The notes under the pieces: generated by a model
Told to the model about the DNA's origin: nothing
Database searches by the model: none
What the model saw: the letters and a program-made list of their open reading frames with translations, nothing else
Translations under genes and position numbers: made by a program
Shown here: piece by piece, positions 10,564-21,909 of the stretch
Layout: every line of letters starts with the position of its first letter
How positions within the stretch are numbered: the stretch's first letter is position 1
Source: Stomoxys calcitrans
Lineage: Eukaryota > Arthropoda > Insecta > Diptera > Muscidae
Length of the DNA: 64,000 bases
Assembly (NCBI RefSeq): GCF_963082655.1
Contig: NC_081552.1
Coordinates: 66,285,083 to 66,349,082, forward strand
Reading direction: 5' to 3'

Positions 10564-11826
10564 TAAAATTTTCATAAAAAAAGCATCAAACACCCAAATT
10601 TCACTATGCATATTGGCTGTATCCGATAAACTATGCGTCCCTCTTGGACGCAGGGGCCTTTATTTTTGATGGCATAGAAAAATTCAAAATTTTATCAAAA
10701 ATGCATCAAGAATCTAAATTTCACTATAAATACTTTAAATGGTCTGTATCTCCCAAACTATGCGTCCTTGAAGGAATTGGTGATTCCATTAAAATTTCAT
10801 CGAAAATCCATCAAAAACCTAAATTTTACAATAATACAATAAAAATTTAAATTGGATGTATCCGATAAACTGTGTGTCCTAAAGGAAAATGGGTTTTTAT
10901 TCGTGACTCTACCAAAATATTCAAAATTTATTCGAGAACCCATCAAATTCTAAAATATACTGTGAAAACTTTTGCTTGGCTGTATCTCCTAAACTGTGCA
11001 TCGCAGAAAGAAATGGGCCTTTACTTTGCATAAAAAAAATCACAATTGCATTGAAAATACATCAAAAATCTAAATTTCAATATAAAAGCTTTAAATTGGA
11101 CATATCTAATAAATAATTCGCCAAAATTTCATCGAAAATTCATCCAAAACCGAAATTTCACTATAAAAACTTTTAATTGGCTGTATCTCCTAAATTGTGA
11201 GTCAAAAATCTAAATTTCATCAAAAGTCTATCAAAAACCGAAATGTTACCATAAAAAATTTAAAATAGCTGTATCCGATTAATTGTGCGTCCTAGCGGAA
11301 AATTCGGGAATTTATTCGTTACTCCATCAAAAGATTAAAATTTTTTGAAAATCAATTTTGAAAATCAAAAACCCAAATTTAACTATGAAAACTTTATATT
11401 GACTGTATCCGAAAAACCATGCACTCAAGAGGAAAATGAGCATTATTCGCGACACCGTAAAAAAAAATTTAAAATTTCATCGACAATGCATCAAAAATCG
11501 GAAATCCATCAAAAATCTACAGTTAACTATGAAAACTTTATATTGGCTCTATCTCCTAAACTATGCTTCCTAGAGGAAAATGGTCCTAAGTTCGTGACTC
11601 CTTCAAAAAAATCAAAATTTCATTGAAAACCCATCAAAATTTCGCTATGATGGCTTTAAATTGGGACTATATGCCGTAGTAGGAAAAAGGACTTCAATCG
11701 TGACTCCATCAAAAATTCACAATTTTATCGAAAATCCATCAACAAATTAATTTTACTATGAAAACTTGAAATAAGGCACCAAGAGAACTTTGAACTGACT
11801 GAATCACCTAAACAATGCGTCCTAAA
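10564..11826 (+). repeat. Family D tandem array, copy 1
   Basis: AT-rich array of degenerate ~110-125-bp units. Each has a GGCTGTATCTCCTAAACTATGCGTCC-like block, a TTCGTGACTCCATC-like block and AAATTTCATCGAAAATCCATC-like blocks. No terminal repeats or coding potential seen. It is nearly identical to 12784-14055. Confidence 0.75.
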
Positions 11827-12783
11827 AACAAGTAAAAAGGTGTTAAATTCGGCCGGGCTAAACTTTGGATACCCACCACTTCGGGTATATATACAAACCA
11901 CCTTTCATCAAAATCCAGTGAAAATTGCATACCTTATGTCCCATTGCAGTAATATCGAAATATGATCCGTTTTGGACCAAATACTAATAAGTACAAGTCA
12001 TTGTTCAATTATGTATAACAAAATATTGGTCTTTCTAGCAGCTATATCTTAAAATAAACCGATCTGAACCACAAACAACATGGATGTCAAAACGCCTAAC
12101 ATAAGTCAATGTGTCAAATTTCAGTTAAATCGGATTATAAATGCGTCTTTTTTGGGGCTAAGACTTTAAATAGAGATATCGGTTTATATGGCAGCTATAT
12201 CCAAATCTTGATCGATTTGAGTGAAATTGGAGAAGGAAGTCGAAGGGCCCAACACAACGCACTGTCCCATATTTCGGCGACATCGGACAATAAATGCGCC
12301 TTTTATGGGCCTAGACTCTAAATCGGAGGGTCGGTCTATATGGCAGCTATATCCAAATCTGGACCGATTTGAGCCAAATTGACGAAGGATGTCGAAGGGC
12401 CTAACACAACTCACTGCCCCAAATTTCAACAAAATTGGATAATAAATGTGGCTTTTATGGGCATAAGACCCTAAATCGGCGGATCGGTCTATATGGGGGC
12501 TATATCAAGATATAGTCCGATATAGCTCATCTTCGAGCTTAACCTGCTTATGGACAAAAAAAGAATCTGTGCAAAATTTCAGCTCAATATCTCTATTTTT
12601 AAAGACTGTAGCGTGATTTCAACAGACAGACGGACAGACGGACGGACATGTGTAGATCGTCTAAGATTTTTACGCTGATCAAGAATATATATACTTTATA
12701 GGGTCGGAAATGGATATTTCGATGTGTTGCAAACGGAATGACAAAATGAATATACCCCCATCCTTCGGTGGTGGGTATAAAAA
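11827..12783 (+). mobile_element. Short family B element
   Basis: Begins AACAAGTAAAAAGGTG with a decayed palindrome (TTCGGCCGGGCTAAAC) and has about four ~153-bp units. It keeps the tract CAGACAGACGGACAGACGG and the 3' hairpin ending GGGTATAAAAA. It sits between two family D arrays as part of the 2.2-kb duplication. Confidence 0.85.
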
Positions 12784-14055
12784 TAACATTTTCATAAAAA
12801 ATTCATCAAACACCCAAATTTCACTATGCAAACTTTATATTGGCTGTATCCGATAAACTATGCGTCCCTCTTGGACGCAGGGGCCTTTATTTTTGATGGC
12901 ATAGAAAAATTCAAAATTTTATCAAAAATGCATCAAGAATCTAAATTTCACTATAAATACTTTAAATAGTCTGTATCTCCCAAACTATGCGTCCTTGAAG
13001 GAATTGGTGATTCCATCAAAATTTCATTGAAAATCCATCAAAAACCTAAATTTTACAATAATACAATAAAAATTTAAATTGGATGTATCCGATAAACTGT
13101 GTGTCCTAAAGGAAAATGGGTTTTTATTCGTGACTCTACCAAAATATTCAAAATTTATTCGAGAACCCATCAAATTCTAAAATATACTGTGAAAACTTTT
13201 GCTTGGCTGTATCTCCTAAACTGTGCATCGCAGAAAGAAATGGGCCTTTACTTTGCATAAAAAAAAAATCACAATTGCATTAAAAATACATCAAAAATCT
13301 AAATTTCAATATAAAAACTTTAAATTAGACATATCTAATAAATAATTCGCCAAAATTTCATCGAAAATTCATCCAAAACCGAAATTTCACTATAAAAACT
13401 TTTAATTGGCTGTATCTCCTAAATTGTGAGTCAAAAATCTAAATTTCATCAAAAGTCTATCAAAAACCGAAATGTTACCATAAAAAATTTAAAATAGCTG
13501 TATACGATTAATTGTGCGTCCTAGCGGAAAATTCGGGAATTTATTCGTTACTCCATCAAAAGATTAAAAATTTTTTGAAAATCAATTTTGAAAATCAAAA
13601 ACCCAAATTTAACTATGAAAACTTTATATTGACTGTATCCGAAAAACCATGCACTCAAGAGGAAAATGAGCATTATTCGCGACACCGTAAAAAAAATTAA
13701 AAATTTCATAGACAATACATCAAAAATCGGAAATCCATCAAAAATCTACAGTTAACTATGAAAACTTTAAATTGGCTCTATCTCCTAAACTATGCTTCCT
13801 AGAGGAAAATGGTCCTAAGTTCGTGACTCCTTCAAAAAAATCAAAATTTCATTGAAAACCCATCAAAATTTCGCTATGATGGCTTTAAATTGGGACTATA
13901 TGCCGTAGAAGGCAAAGGGACTTCAATCGTGACTCCATCAAAAATTCACAATTTTATCGAAAATCCATCAACAAATTAATTTTACTATGAAAACTTAAAA
14001 TAAGGCACCAAGAGAACTTTGAACTGACTGAATCACCTAAACAATGCGTCCTAAA
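12784..14055 (+). repeat. Family D tandem array, copy 2
   Basis: Duplicate of 10564-11826 with only scattered differences, such as a slightly longer A run at 13260 and ACTTTATATT inserted near 12831. It ends at the same junction, GCGTCCTAAAAACAAG. Confidence 0.8.
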
Positions 14056-14894
14056 AACAAGTAAAAAGGTGTTAAATTCGGCCGGGCTAAACTTTGGATA
14101 CCCACCACTTCGGGTATATATACAAACCACCTTTCATCAAAATCCAGTGAAAATTGCATACCTTATGTCCCATTGCAGTAATATCGAAATATGATCCGTT
14201 TTGGACCAAATACTAGTAAGTACAAGTCATTGTTCAATTATGTATAACAAAATATTGGTCTTTTTAGCAGCTATATAAAAAAATAAACTTTAAATAGAGA
14301 TATCGGTTTATATGGCAGCTATATCCAAATCTTGATCGATCTGAGTGAAATTGGAGAAGGAAGTCGAAGGGCCCAACACAACGCACTGTCCCATATTTCG
14401 GCGACATCGGACAATAAATGCGCCTTTTATGGGCGCATTTATTGTCCGAGGGTCGGTCTATATGGCAGCTATATCCAAATTTGGACCGATATGGGCCAAA
14501 TTGACAATTGATATCGAAGGGCCTAACACTGTCCCAGATTTCAGCAAAATCGGATAATAAATGTGAATTTTATGGGCCAAAGACCCAAAATCAGCGGGTC
14601 GTTCTACATGGGGGCTATATCAAGTTATAGTCCGATATAGCCCATCTTCGAACTTAACCTGCTTATGGACAATAAAAGACCCTGTGCAAAATTTCAGCTC
14701 AATATCTCTATTTTTGAAGACTGTAGCGTGATTTCAACAGACAGACGGACGGACGGACATGTCTAGATCGTCTTAGATTTTTACGCTGATCAAGAATATA
14801 TATACTTTATAGGTTCGGAAATGGATATTTCGATGTGTTGCGAACGGAATGACACAATCAATGTACCCCCATCCTTCGGTGATGGGTATAAAAA
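14056..14894 (+). mobile_element. Short family B element with deletion and inversion
   Basis: Duplicate of 11827-12783. It has lost the segment between CTATATAAAAAAATAAAC and TTTAAATAGAG, and has a snapback inversion at 14407-14449. It retains the GACG tract, the TA core and a 3' end reading GATGGGTATAAAAA. Confidence 0.8.
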
Positions 14895-15450
14895 TCCATC
14901 AAAAATCGAAATTTCACTATTAAAGATAAATTAAAATCTTCTAAAATATGCGTCAGAAGATCATCGAAAATCTATCAAAACTTTTAATTTTGCTACAAGC
15001 GCTTTAATTTGGCTGTATGTCTTAAACTATGCGTCGTTAAAAAAGTGGACCTAATTCGCAAACCAAAAATTTAATACTTCATCGAAATTCCATCAAAACT
15101 CGAAATTTCACAATGAAAAATTAAAATTGTCTGTATCTCCTAAATTATGCGTCCTAGAGGGAATTAAGCTTTTATTCGTCGCAACATCAAAAAATCAAAA
15201 TTTCATCGAAAATACATCAAAAATCTAACTTTCACTATGAAGACTTTAAATTGGCTGTATCTTCTAAAATATGCGTCCTAGAGGGAAATCGGCCTTAATT
15301 CGTGACTCTTTCAAAAAATTGAAAATTTCATCAAATGTTTCGCTGTGAAAAACTTTAGATTCAGACAACTCCTTAATTATGCGTCCTAGAAGGAAATTAG
15401 TCTTGACCCCATCAAAAAATTAAAAATTTCATCGAAAATCAATTAAAAAC
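14895..15450 (+). repeat. Family D tandem array, copy 3 (diverged)
   Basis: Four to five family D units with the same blocks (ATCTCCTAAATTATGCGTCC, AAATTTCATCGAAAATAC) but clearly more diverged than the two duplicated arrays. It is cut on the right by a family A 5' fragment. Confidence 0.7.
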
Positions 15451-15577
15451 AGCAACTCTTTTCTTATACCCTTTTTTGCCTAAGAAGAGATGCCGGAAAA
15501 AGAACTCGACAAATGCGATCCATGGTGGAGGGTATATAAGATTCGGCCCGGCCGAACTTAGCACGCTTTTACTTGTT
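15451..15577 (-). mobile_element. Family A 5' end fragment
   Basis: Plus strand reads TTTTTTGCCTAAGAAGAGAT, CGACAAATGCGATCCATGG, the palindrome TTCGGCCCGGCCGAA and CTTTTACTTGTT. This is only the first ~127 bp of an element, on the minus strand. Confidence 0.85.
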
Positions 15578-16527
15578 AGTTATATAAAGCCGCTATATAG
15601 ACCGATATCCAGACTTAAAGTCTTGACGCAATAAATTGGTAATTTCAGGCAAATCGGATAATAATTGCGGCCTCTAGAGGCTCAAGAAGTCAAGATCCCA
15701 GATCGGTTTATATGGCAGCTATATCAGGTTATGAACCGACTTGTACTTTATTTGACATAGTTGTTGAAAGTAACAATAAAAAACGTCTTGCGAAATTTCA
15801 GCCAAATCGGATAGAAATTGCGCCCTCTAGAAGCTCAAGAAGTCAAGTCCCCGTTAAAAATTTCATTCCAATCGGATAAGAATTGCGCACTCTAGAGGCT
15901 CAAGAAGTCAAGACCCAAGATCGGTTTATATGGCAGCTATATCAGGTTATGAACCGATTTGGACCATACTTGGCACAGTTGTTGGATATCATAACAAAAC
16001 ACGTCGTGTGAAATTTCATTCCAATCGGATAAGAATTGCGCACTCTACAGGCTCAGGAAGTCAAGACCCCAGACCGGTTTATATGGCAGCTATATCAGGT
16101 TATGAACCGATTTGAACCATACTTGGCACAGTTGTTGGATATCATAACAAAACACGTCGTGCAAAATTTCATCCCAATCGGATAAGAATTGCGCACTCTA
16201 GAGGCTCAAGAAATCAAGATCCAAGATCGGTTTATATGGCAGCTATAATAAAACATGGACCGATATGGCCCATTTACAATACCAACCGACCTACACTAAT
16301 AAGAAGTATTTGTGCAAAATTTCAAGCGGCTAGCTTTACTCCTTCGGAAGTTAGCGTGCTTTCAACAGACAGACGGACGGACGGACGGACATGGCTAGAT
16401 CAACATAAAATTTCACGACGATCAAGAATATATATACTTTATGGGGTCTCAGACGAATGTTTCGAGTAGTTACAATCAGAATGACGAAGTTAGTATACCC
16501 CCCATCTTATGGTGGAGGGTATAAAAA
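15578..16527 (+). mobile_element. Family A 3' two-thirds
   Basis: Five to six ~153-bp units with GGCTCAAGAAGTCAAGACCC and ATCGGTTTATATGGCAGC blocks, then CCGATATGGCCCATTTACAA, the leader AAGCGGCTAGCTTTACTCC, the GACGGACGG tract, the TA core and TGGTGGAGGGTATAAAAA. No 5' end in this orientation. Confidence 0.85.
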
Positions 16528-16709
16528 CCGATATTATGATATCAGAACTTCTAGTTTATATATAAAGAATACGTAATCATAAAAAATAGTTTGGAAAATG
16601 TTTTTATGCCCAAGATATCTGCAACATTATAAATGGGTAAAATACCCGAGTATTTACCCAAGCGGGTAAATATTTTTTGGGTATTTACCCATTGCTCATC
16701 TCTAGAAAT
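16528..16709. other. Unassigned DNA with TACCC/GGGTA inverted motifs
   Basis: Short AT-rich stretch. At 16630-16705 the motifs GGGTAAAATACCC, ATTTACCC, GGGTAAAT and GGGTATTTACCC alternate and could fold. It ends ATTGCTCATCTCTAG, somewhat like a hAT-type transposon end, but no partner end was found. Confidence 0.35.
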
Positions 16710-17235
16710 GGGGGCTGGTCTGAATCACATCTCATTCAGGCCCCGAAAATTCTTATACAAATCATATTTTCAGCGAAATCGGCGACAAATCCTCATTTTA
16801 TGGGATTAGGACCATAAATAGGAAGATCGATATCTGCCATATAGCTAAATCTAAATATAGTCGGATCTGGACCATATGGGTAACGGAAGGCATGAATCAA
16901 CTCACTGTTTCAAGTGTCAGCGAAATCGGGTTATAAATGCAGCTTTTATGGGCTTAAGACCTTTAATCGGCAGGTCGATCTGAACCATATTTGATTAGGA
17001 TACATGAAAGCTTATTCACGTCACTATTTAAAATTTCAGCGAAATCGGATAATAATTGCGGCTTTTATAGGCTTACAACCCTAAATCAGCAGATCGGTCT
17101 ATATGGCGGATTTCGGGAGGCTTAAAACAACTCACTGTTTCCAATTTCATAGAAGTCGGTCCGATATAGCCATATTGAATATGAATATTCTGTTTCCAAT
17201 TTCAGCAAAATCTGACTAAAAATGCCGCTTCTATC
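16710..17235 (+). mobile_element. Old, degenerate family B array
   Basis: Units are recognisable through TTTCAGCGAAATCGG, TTATGGGCTTAAGACC and GATCGGTCTATATGGC, but they are much more diverged than elsewhere and both ends are missing. Probably an ancient copy. Confidence 0.6.
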
Positions 17236-17441
17236 TCAAGGGTCCTCAAGAGAAATTATTTGACACAAACTACTCTGTTGAACCACTGAAAGTGCATTAT
17301 AATATTGAAATCGACATTCAAAACTCACACCAGTAGAGTTCATGCCACCACAGCCCCACCATCAACAATGTTCTTCTCCCTTAAAAACTTGGCCACAAGA
17401 CCTTCACCACTGTGGAGGCCTAAACATTATTCCATGTTGTT
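17236..17441. other. Unassigned DNA
   Basis: No repeat or coding signal recognised between the degenerate family B array and the LINE fragment. Confidence 0.4.
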
Positions 17442-17845
17442 GTTGTAGCAGTGTGTTTTGCTCTATCTTCTATCTTTCGTCTGTTTGGTTCTGTTAAATA
17501 TTTTCGTCACAGACTCTCTGTTGCCAGAGGGATCTGGGTCTGAGTCGAGTGGTTCTGGTTGGACAGTTTACCAGGTGACGTGTATCCTGTAGTCCCAGGT
17601 CACAATGAGGACACACATGCTGTACGTTGGAATAAATCTACAAAGCTATAGCCGGATCGTAATTGAGCCAGGACATCTCTGGTTTAGCAGAGGAGGTCAA
17701 TTTCTTCAGGTGCAATGGGTGGCGCTTGTTCTTCAAAGACCACATTCCAGGACCACATTTACGCTCGTCTGCGAGTACAACTGCTTGCGCTGCGAAATTA
17801 AGCCGTATTATTCCATGATCGAGATAGGCTGAATACATCTATTGG
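17442..17845 (-). mobile_element. Internally deleted LINE fragment
   Basis: Relative of the LINE at 37668-40288. 17442-17755 matches its 3' end: the TGTTGTTGTTG tail, GGGATCTGGGTCTGAGTCGA, GGTGACGTGTATC and TTCTTCAGGTGCAATGGGTG. 17755-17830 matches a region just before its reverse transcriptase (CGCTCGTCTGCGAGTA, then CACTGCTTGCGC). About 1.8 kb, including all of the reverse transcriptase, is missing between these blocks. No open reading frame is preserved. Confidence 0.8.
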
Positions 17846-17947
17846 CAAGTCTCGATTTGACAGGACCCGAGGCTAGAGTCTTCAGCGTCGCTCCTGGCAC
17901 AAATCGCGTTCAGAGAAAGTCTTTAAGAACGCGAAGACATTATCGTG

Positions 17948-18775
17948 AACAAGTAAAAGCGTGCTAAGTTCGGCCGGGCCGAATCTTATATACCCTCCAC
18001 CATGGATCGCATTTGTCGAGTTGTTTTCCCGGCATCTCTTCTTAGGCAAAAAAGGATATAAGAAAAGAGTTGCTCTGCTATTAAAACGATATTAAGATAT
18101 GGTCCGGTTCGGACCACAATTAAATTATATGTTGGAGACCTGTGTAAAATTTCAGCCAATTCGTATAAGAATTGCACCCATTGGGGCTCACGAAGTAAAA
18201 TAGAGAGAACGATTTATATGGGATCTGTATCGGGCTATAGACCGATTCAGACCATAATAAACACGTTTGTTGATGGTCATGAGAGGATCCGTCGTACAAA
18301 ATTTCAGGCATATCGGATAATAATTGCGACCTCTAGGGGTCAAGAAGTCAAGAAGTCAAGATCCCAGATCGGTTTATATGGCAGCTATATCAGGTTATGA
18401 ACCGATTTGAACCTTATTTGACACAGTTGTTGAAAGTAAAAATAAAATACGTCTTGCAAAATTTCAGCCAAATCGGATAGGAATTGCGCCCTCTAAAAGC
18501 TCAAGAAGTCAAATCCCCAGATCAGTTTATATGACAGCTATATCAGGTTATGGACCGATTTGAACCATACTTGGCACAGTTGTTGGATATCATAACGAAA
18601 TACTTCGTGCAAAAATTCATTCAAATCGGATAAGAATTGTGCCCTCTAGAGGCTCAAGAAGTCAAGACCCAAGATCGGTTTATATGGCAGCTATATCAGG
18701 TTATGGACCGATTTAAACCATACTTGGTACAGTTGTTGGGTATCATAACAAAACACGTCGTGCAATATTTCAGCT
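17948..18775 (+). mobile_element. Family A 5' part
   Basis: Begins AACAAGTAAAAGCGTGCTAA with an intact palindrome and CCCTCCACCATGGATCGCAT, followed by about four ~153-bp units. It stops near 18775 (CAATATTTCAGC) before the GACG tract and faces the next copy, which lies on the other strand. The 60 bp between them is unassigned. Confidence 0.85.
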
Positions 18776-18835
18776 TGACCGGCTTCAATTCGCTTTTGCG
18801 TTAGTCCAGAGATTTATTGGACTAATGCAAAATTT

Positions 18836-20261
18836 CGTCATTCCGTTTGTAGCACCTCGAAATATTCGTCTAAGACCACATAAAGTATATACATATTGTA
18901 TATTTTTGATCGTCATGACATTTTAATATGATCTAGCAATGTCCGTCCGTCGAAAGAACGCTAACTTTGGAAGGAGTAAAGCTAGGCGCTTAAAATTTTG
19001 CACAAATACTGTTCATCAGTGTTGGCTGGTTGAGATTCTAAATGGGCTAAATCATTTATGTTTTGATATAGCTGCCATATAAACCGATCTTGCATCTTAA
19101 CTGCTTGAGGCAGCAGAGGGCTCAATTCGATTTAACTGAAATTTTGCGCATATTGTTAAGAAATGACTTCCAACAACTGCACTGAGTGTGGTTCAAATCG
19201 GTCAATAACTTGATATAGCTGCCTTATAAACCGATCTTGGATCGTTACTTCTTGAGCCAATAGAGGGATCAATTCTCATCCGATTTGGCTAAAATTTTGC
19301 ACGAGGTGTTTTAATATAACTTCTAACAAATGTGCAAAGCATGGTTCAAATCGGTCCATGTTTTCATATAGCTGCTGAATAAACCGATCTTGGGTCTTGA
19401 CTTCTTGAGCCTCTAGAGTGCGCAATTCTTATCCGATTGGAATGGAATTTTGCACGACGTGTTTTGTTATGATATTCAACAACTGTGACAAGTATGGTTC
19501 AAATCGGTCCATAACCTGATATAGCTGCCATATAAACCGATCTTGGGTCTTGACTTCTTGAGCCTCTAGAGTGCGCAATTCTTATCCGATTGGAATGGAA
19601 TTTTGCACGACGTGTTTTGTTATGATATCAAATAACTGTGCCAAGTATGGTTTAAATTGGTCCATAACCTGATATAGCTGTCAAGTAAACCCATCTGGGG
19701 ACTTGATTTCTTGAGCCTCTAGAAGGAGCAATTCCTATCCGATTTGGCTGAAACTTTGCAAGACGTATTTTATTCTTACTTTCAACAACTGTGTTAAATG
19801 AGGTTCAAATCGGTTCATAACCTGATATAGCTGCCATATAAACCGATCTTGAATCTAGACTTCTTGAACCTCTAGAGGTCGCAATTATTATCCGATTTGC
19901 CTGAAATTTTGTACGATGGATTCTCTCATGACCATCAATATACGTGTTTATTATGGTCTGAATCGGTCTATAGCCCGATACAGCTTCCATATAAATCGAT
20001 CTCTCTATTTTACTTCTTGAGCCCCCAAAGGGCGCAATTCTTATTCGAATTGGCTGACATTTTACACAGATCTCCAACATAAAATTTAATTGTGGTCCAA
20101 ACTGGACCATATCTTGATATCGATCTAATAGCAGAGCAAATCTGTTCTTATATCCTTTTTTGCCTAAGAAGAGATGCCGGGAAAGGAACTCGACAAATGC
20201 GATCCATGGTGGAGGGTATATAAGATTCGGCCCGGCCGAACTTAGCACGCTTTTACTTGCT
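18836..20261 (-). mobile_element. Family A element, nearly full length
   Basis: Minus strand. The plus strand starts inside the 3' end (ATTTCGTCATTCCGTTTG). It has a TA core interrupted by ACATATTGTATATTTTTGAT, a very short GTCCGTCCGTC tract, eight units, then GCCTAAGAAGAGATGCCGGG, the palindrome and CTTTTACTTGC. Confidence 0.85.
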
Positions 20262-20280
20262 TAACTCTCTAATTTCTTTC

Positions 20281-20640
20281 TAGGGTGGGGACACTTCGCC
20301 CTGAATGCGGATATCTAATTCGTGCCATTGTAGCCTATAACGCTGAACGCGTTCGGCGAGAACATCGGACAAAGGGGTGTTTATCCCCTCTTAATGTTGG
20401 CTACATTTGCGAGGTACAATGCCATGCATGGTCATTTAAAAACTTTTCCCCAAAGAGGTGTCGCACTACGAGGCGCCTTTCGCACTCGGCTATAATAAAA
20501 GGTTCCTTATCATTGAGTTTAAACTTGAATCGGAAAGCACTCATTGATGTGTGAGAATTTGCCCCTTCTCGGTTCCTGGTGGTTCTTCCATAGGGTAATG
20601 TTCTCATTAGGGAAAGGATGGCACCACCGACATTTCGACA
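20281..20640 (+). mobile_element. tRNA-derived SINE (family S)
   Basis: Head GGTGGGGACACTTCGCCCTG, then a tRNA-related region GTAGCCTATAACGCTGAACGC in which the B-box stretch is shortened (GCGTTCGGCGAGAAC). The SINE body follows: GAGGTACAATGCCATGCATG, CCCCAAAGAGGTGTCGCACT, CTTATCATTGAGTTTAAACT and CACTCATTGATGTGTGAG. The same body is at 52931-53149 and 29490-29680. From memory this body is common in muscid flies. Non-coding; it would depend on LINE enzymes to move. Confidence 0.75.
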
Positions 20641-21909
20641 CAAATATGGATATCTAATTCGTTCTTTGTTCCCAACGGACATGAAGTTCAGTTTAGGGGG
20701 TGCTTTATGGCGTATCCCAAAACATTTGGCTCCAAAATTGGATATCAGATTTGTTTTCTACTCTCCAATACCATTCATTTGAGTGCCATATTGTCATAAT
20801 GGGTCAAATAACCCATATGACGTATCTTTAGGAGGAAAAGCCCCACCTAGACTTGAACGCAAATAATGGGTACTTGGACCCAAATTTTAATACCATATTC
20901 GTTTTCTAGTCTCTATATCTCATATGGCCATCGTACACAATCTATGAAAATTTTAAGAAAATCGGTTCAGCCAAGTATCACATAGTCACAATGGGTCTAA
21001 TGGTGTTTCTGAGGGTTAGAGTGACCCCCTATACTTCGATCTGATTTTGTATGCCAGATTCGAAATCTACTCCCGAATACCTTTCATTAGAGCCCCATAT
21101 TAAAATTAACGTCCAATATGTCTGTTTGGGGTTGGGGCGGCCCGATAGGTACTTAGACTCAAAATTTAATACCATGTTCGTATTCTACTCCTCAATAACT
21201 TTCATTTGATACCTATATTGTCCCGATCGGTCCACTTTTGATTTTGGGTTGTGTTCCCCCTTCTGATACTCAAAAATTATATAGCCTATGTTTCCTTCCA
21301 GACCAACCTAAACAAACAAACCGAGTCCCATATATCCGTGATTGGCTAATGTGCCCATTTTGGGCGTTTTTGTGGGGGGTGGGGTGACCTTCTGTTTTTC
21401 GACATGAGTTTGTATGCCAGATTCGTTATCTACTCCCGCATACTTTTCATTTGATACTCATATTGTCCTTATCGGTCCATTTTAAATTTTGGGTGGTGTT
21501 TTTGGGGTAACGGTGGAGAGTCCGCCCCTTCCGTTATCAATAAATTATAAAGCCTATTCCTAATTCCTGACCATATTCGTAATCTGCACCCGAATAACTT
21601 TCATTTGAGTCTCATATTGTCATGATCGTCAAATAAACTTACTTTAAGAGGTTTTGGGGCTGGGGCGTCCCCCCAGGTACTTGGACCCAACTTTTATTAT
21701 GAAATTCGTACTCTACTCTTGAATACCTTTCATTTCAATCCCGTATTGTCCCGATCGTTACACTTTAATTCTTGGGTAGTATTTTTGGGGTAAGGGGGAG
21801 GATCCGCCCCCCTCGCGATAACAAAATATTATAAAGCCTATGTGTCCTTCAGATTTTTGAGTCTATACGGAACAAACAAACAAACACAAATTTAATCTTA
21901 TATATAAGA
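20641..21909 (-). mobile_element. Family H Helitron-like element, 5' part
   Basis: On the minus strand it begins TCTTATATATAAGATT at 21909, followed by a TTTGTTTG-rich stretch. Inside are repeats with CTACTCCCGAATACCTTTCATT and ATATTGTCCCGATCGGTCCA-like blocks alternating with G-rich runs. The SINE lies at its left side. At 21909/21910 it directly abuts the CTAG end of another copy. Confidence 0.75.

Larger units (their letters stand above)
10392..14718 (+). repeat. Tandem duplication of a ~2.2-kb D+B unit
   Basis: The anchor GACTGTAGCGTGATTTCAAC occurs at 10392, 12603 and 14719, giving periods of 2,211 and 2,116 bp. Each unit runs from the family B tail through a family D array into the next family B. 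The second unit is shorter mainly because about 95 bp is missing from its B segment near 14275, and it carries the snapback inversion at 14407-14449. Confidence 0.85.

Noticed and set aside
16630..16705. hAT-type transposon end
   Set aside because: ATTGCTCATCTCT looks suggestive, but there is no matching inverted end, no 8-bp duplication and no transposase.
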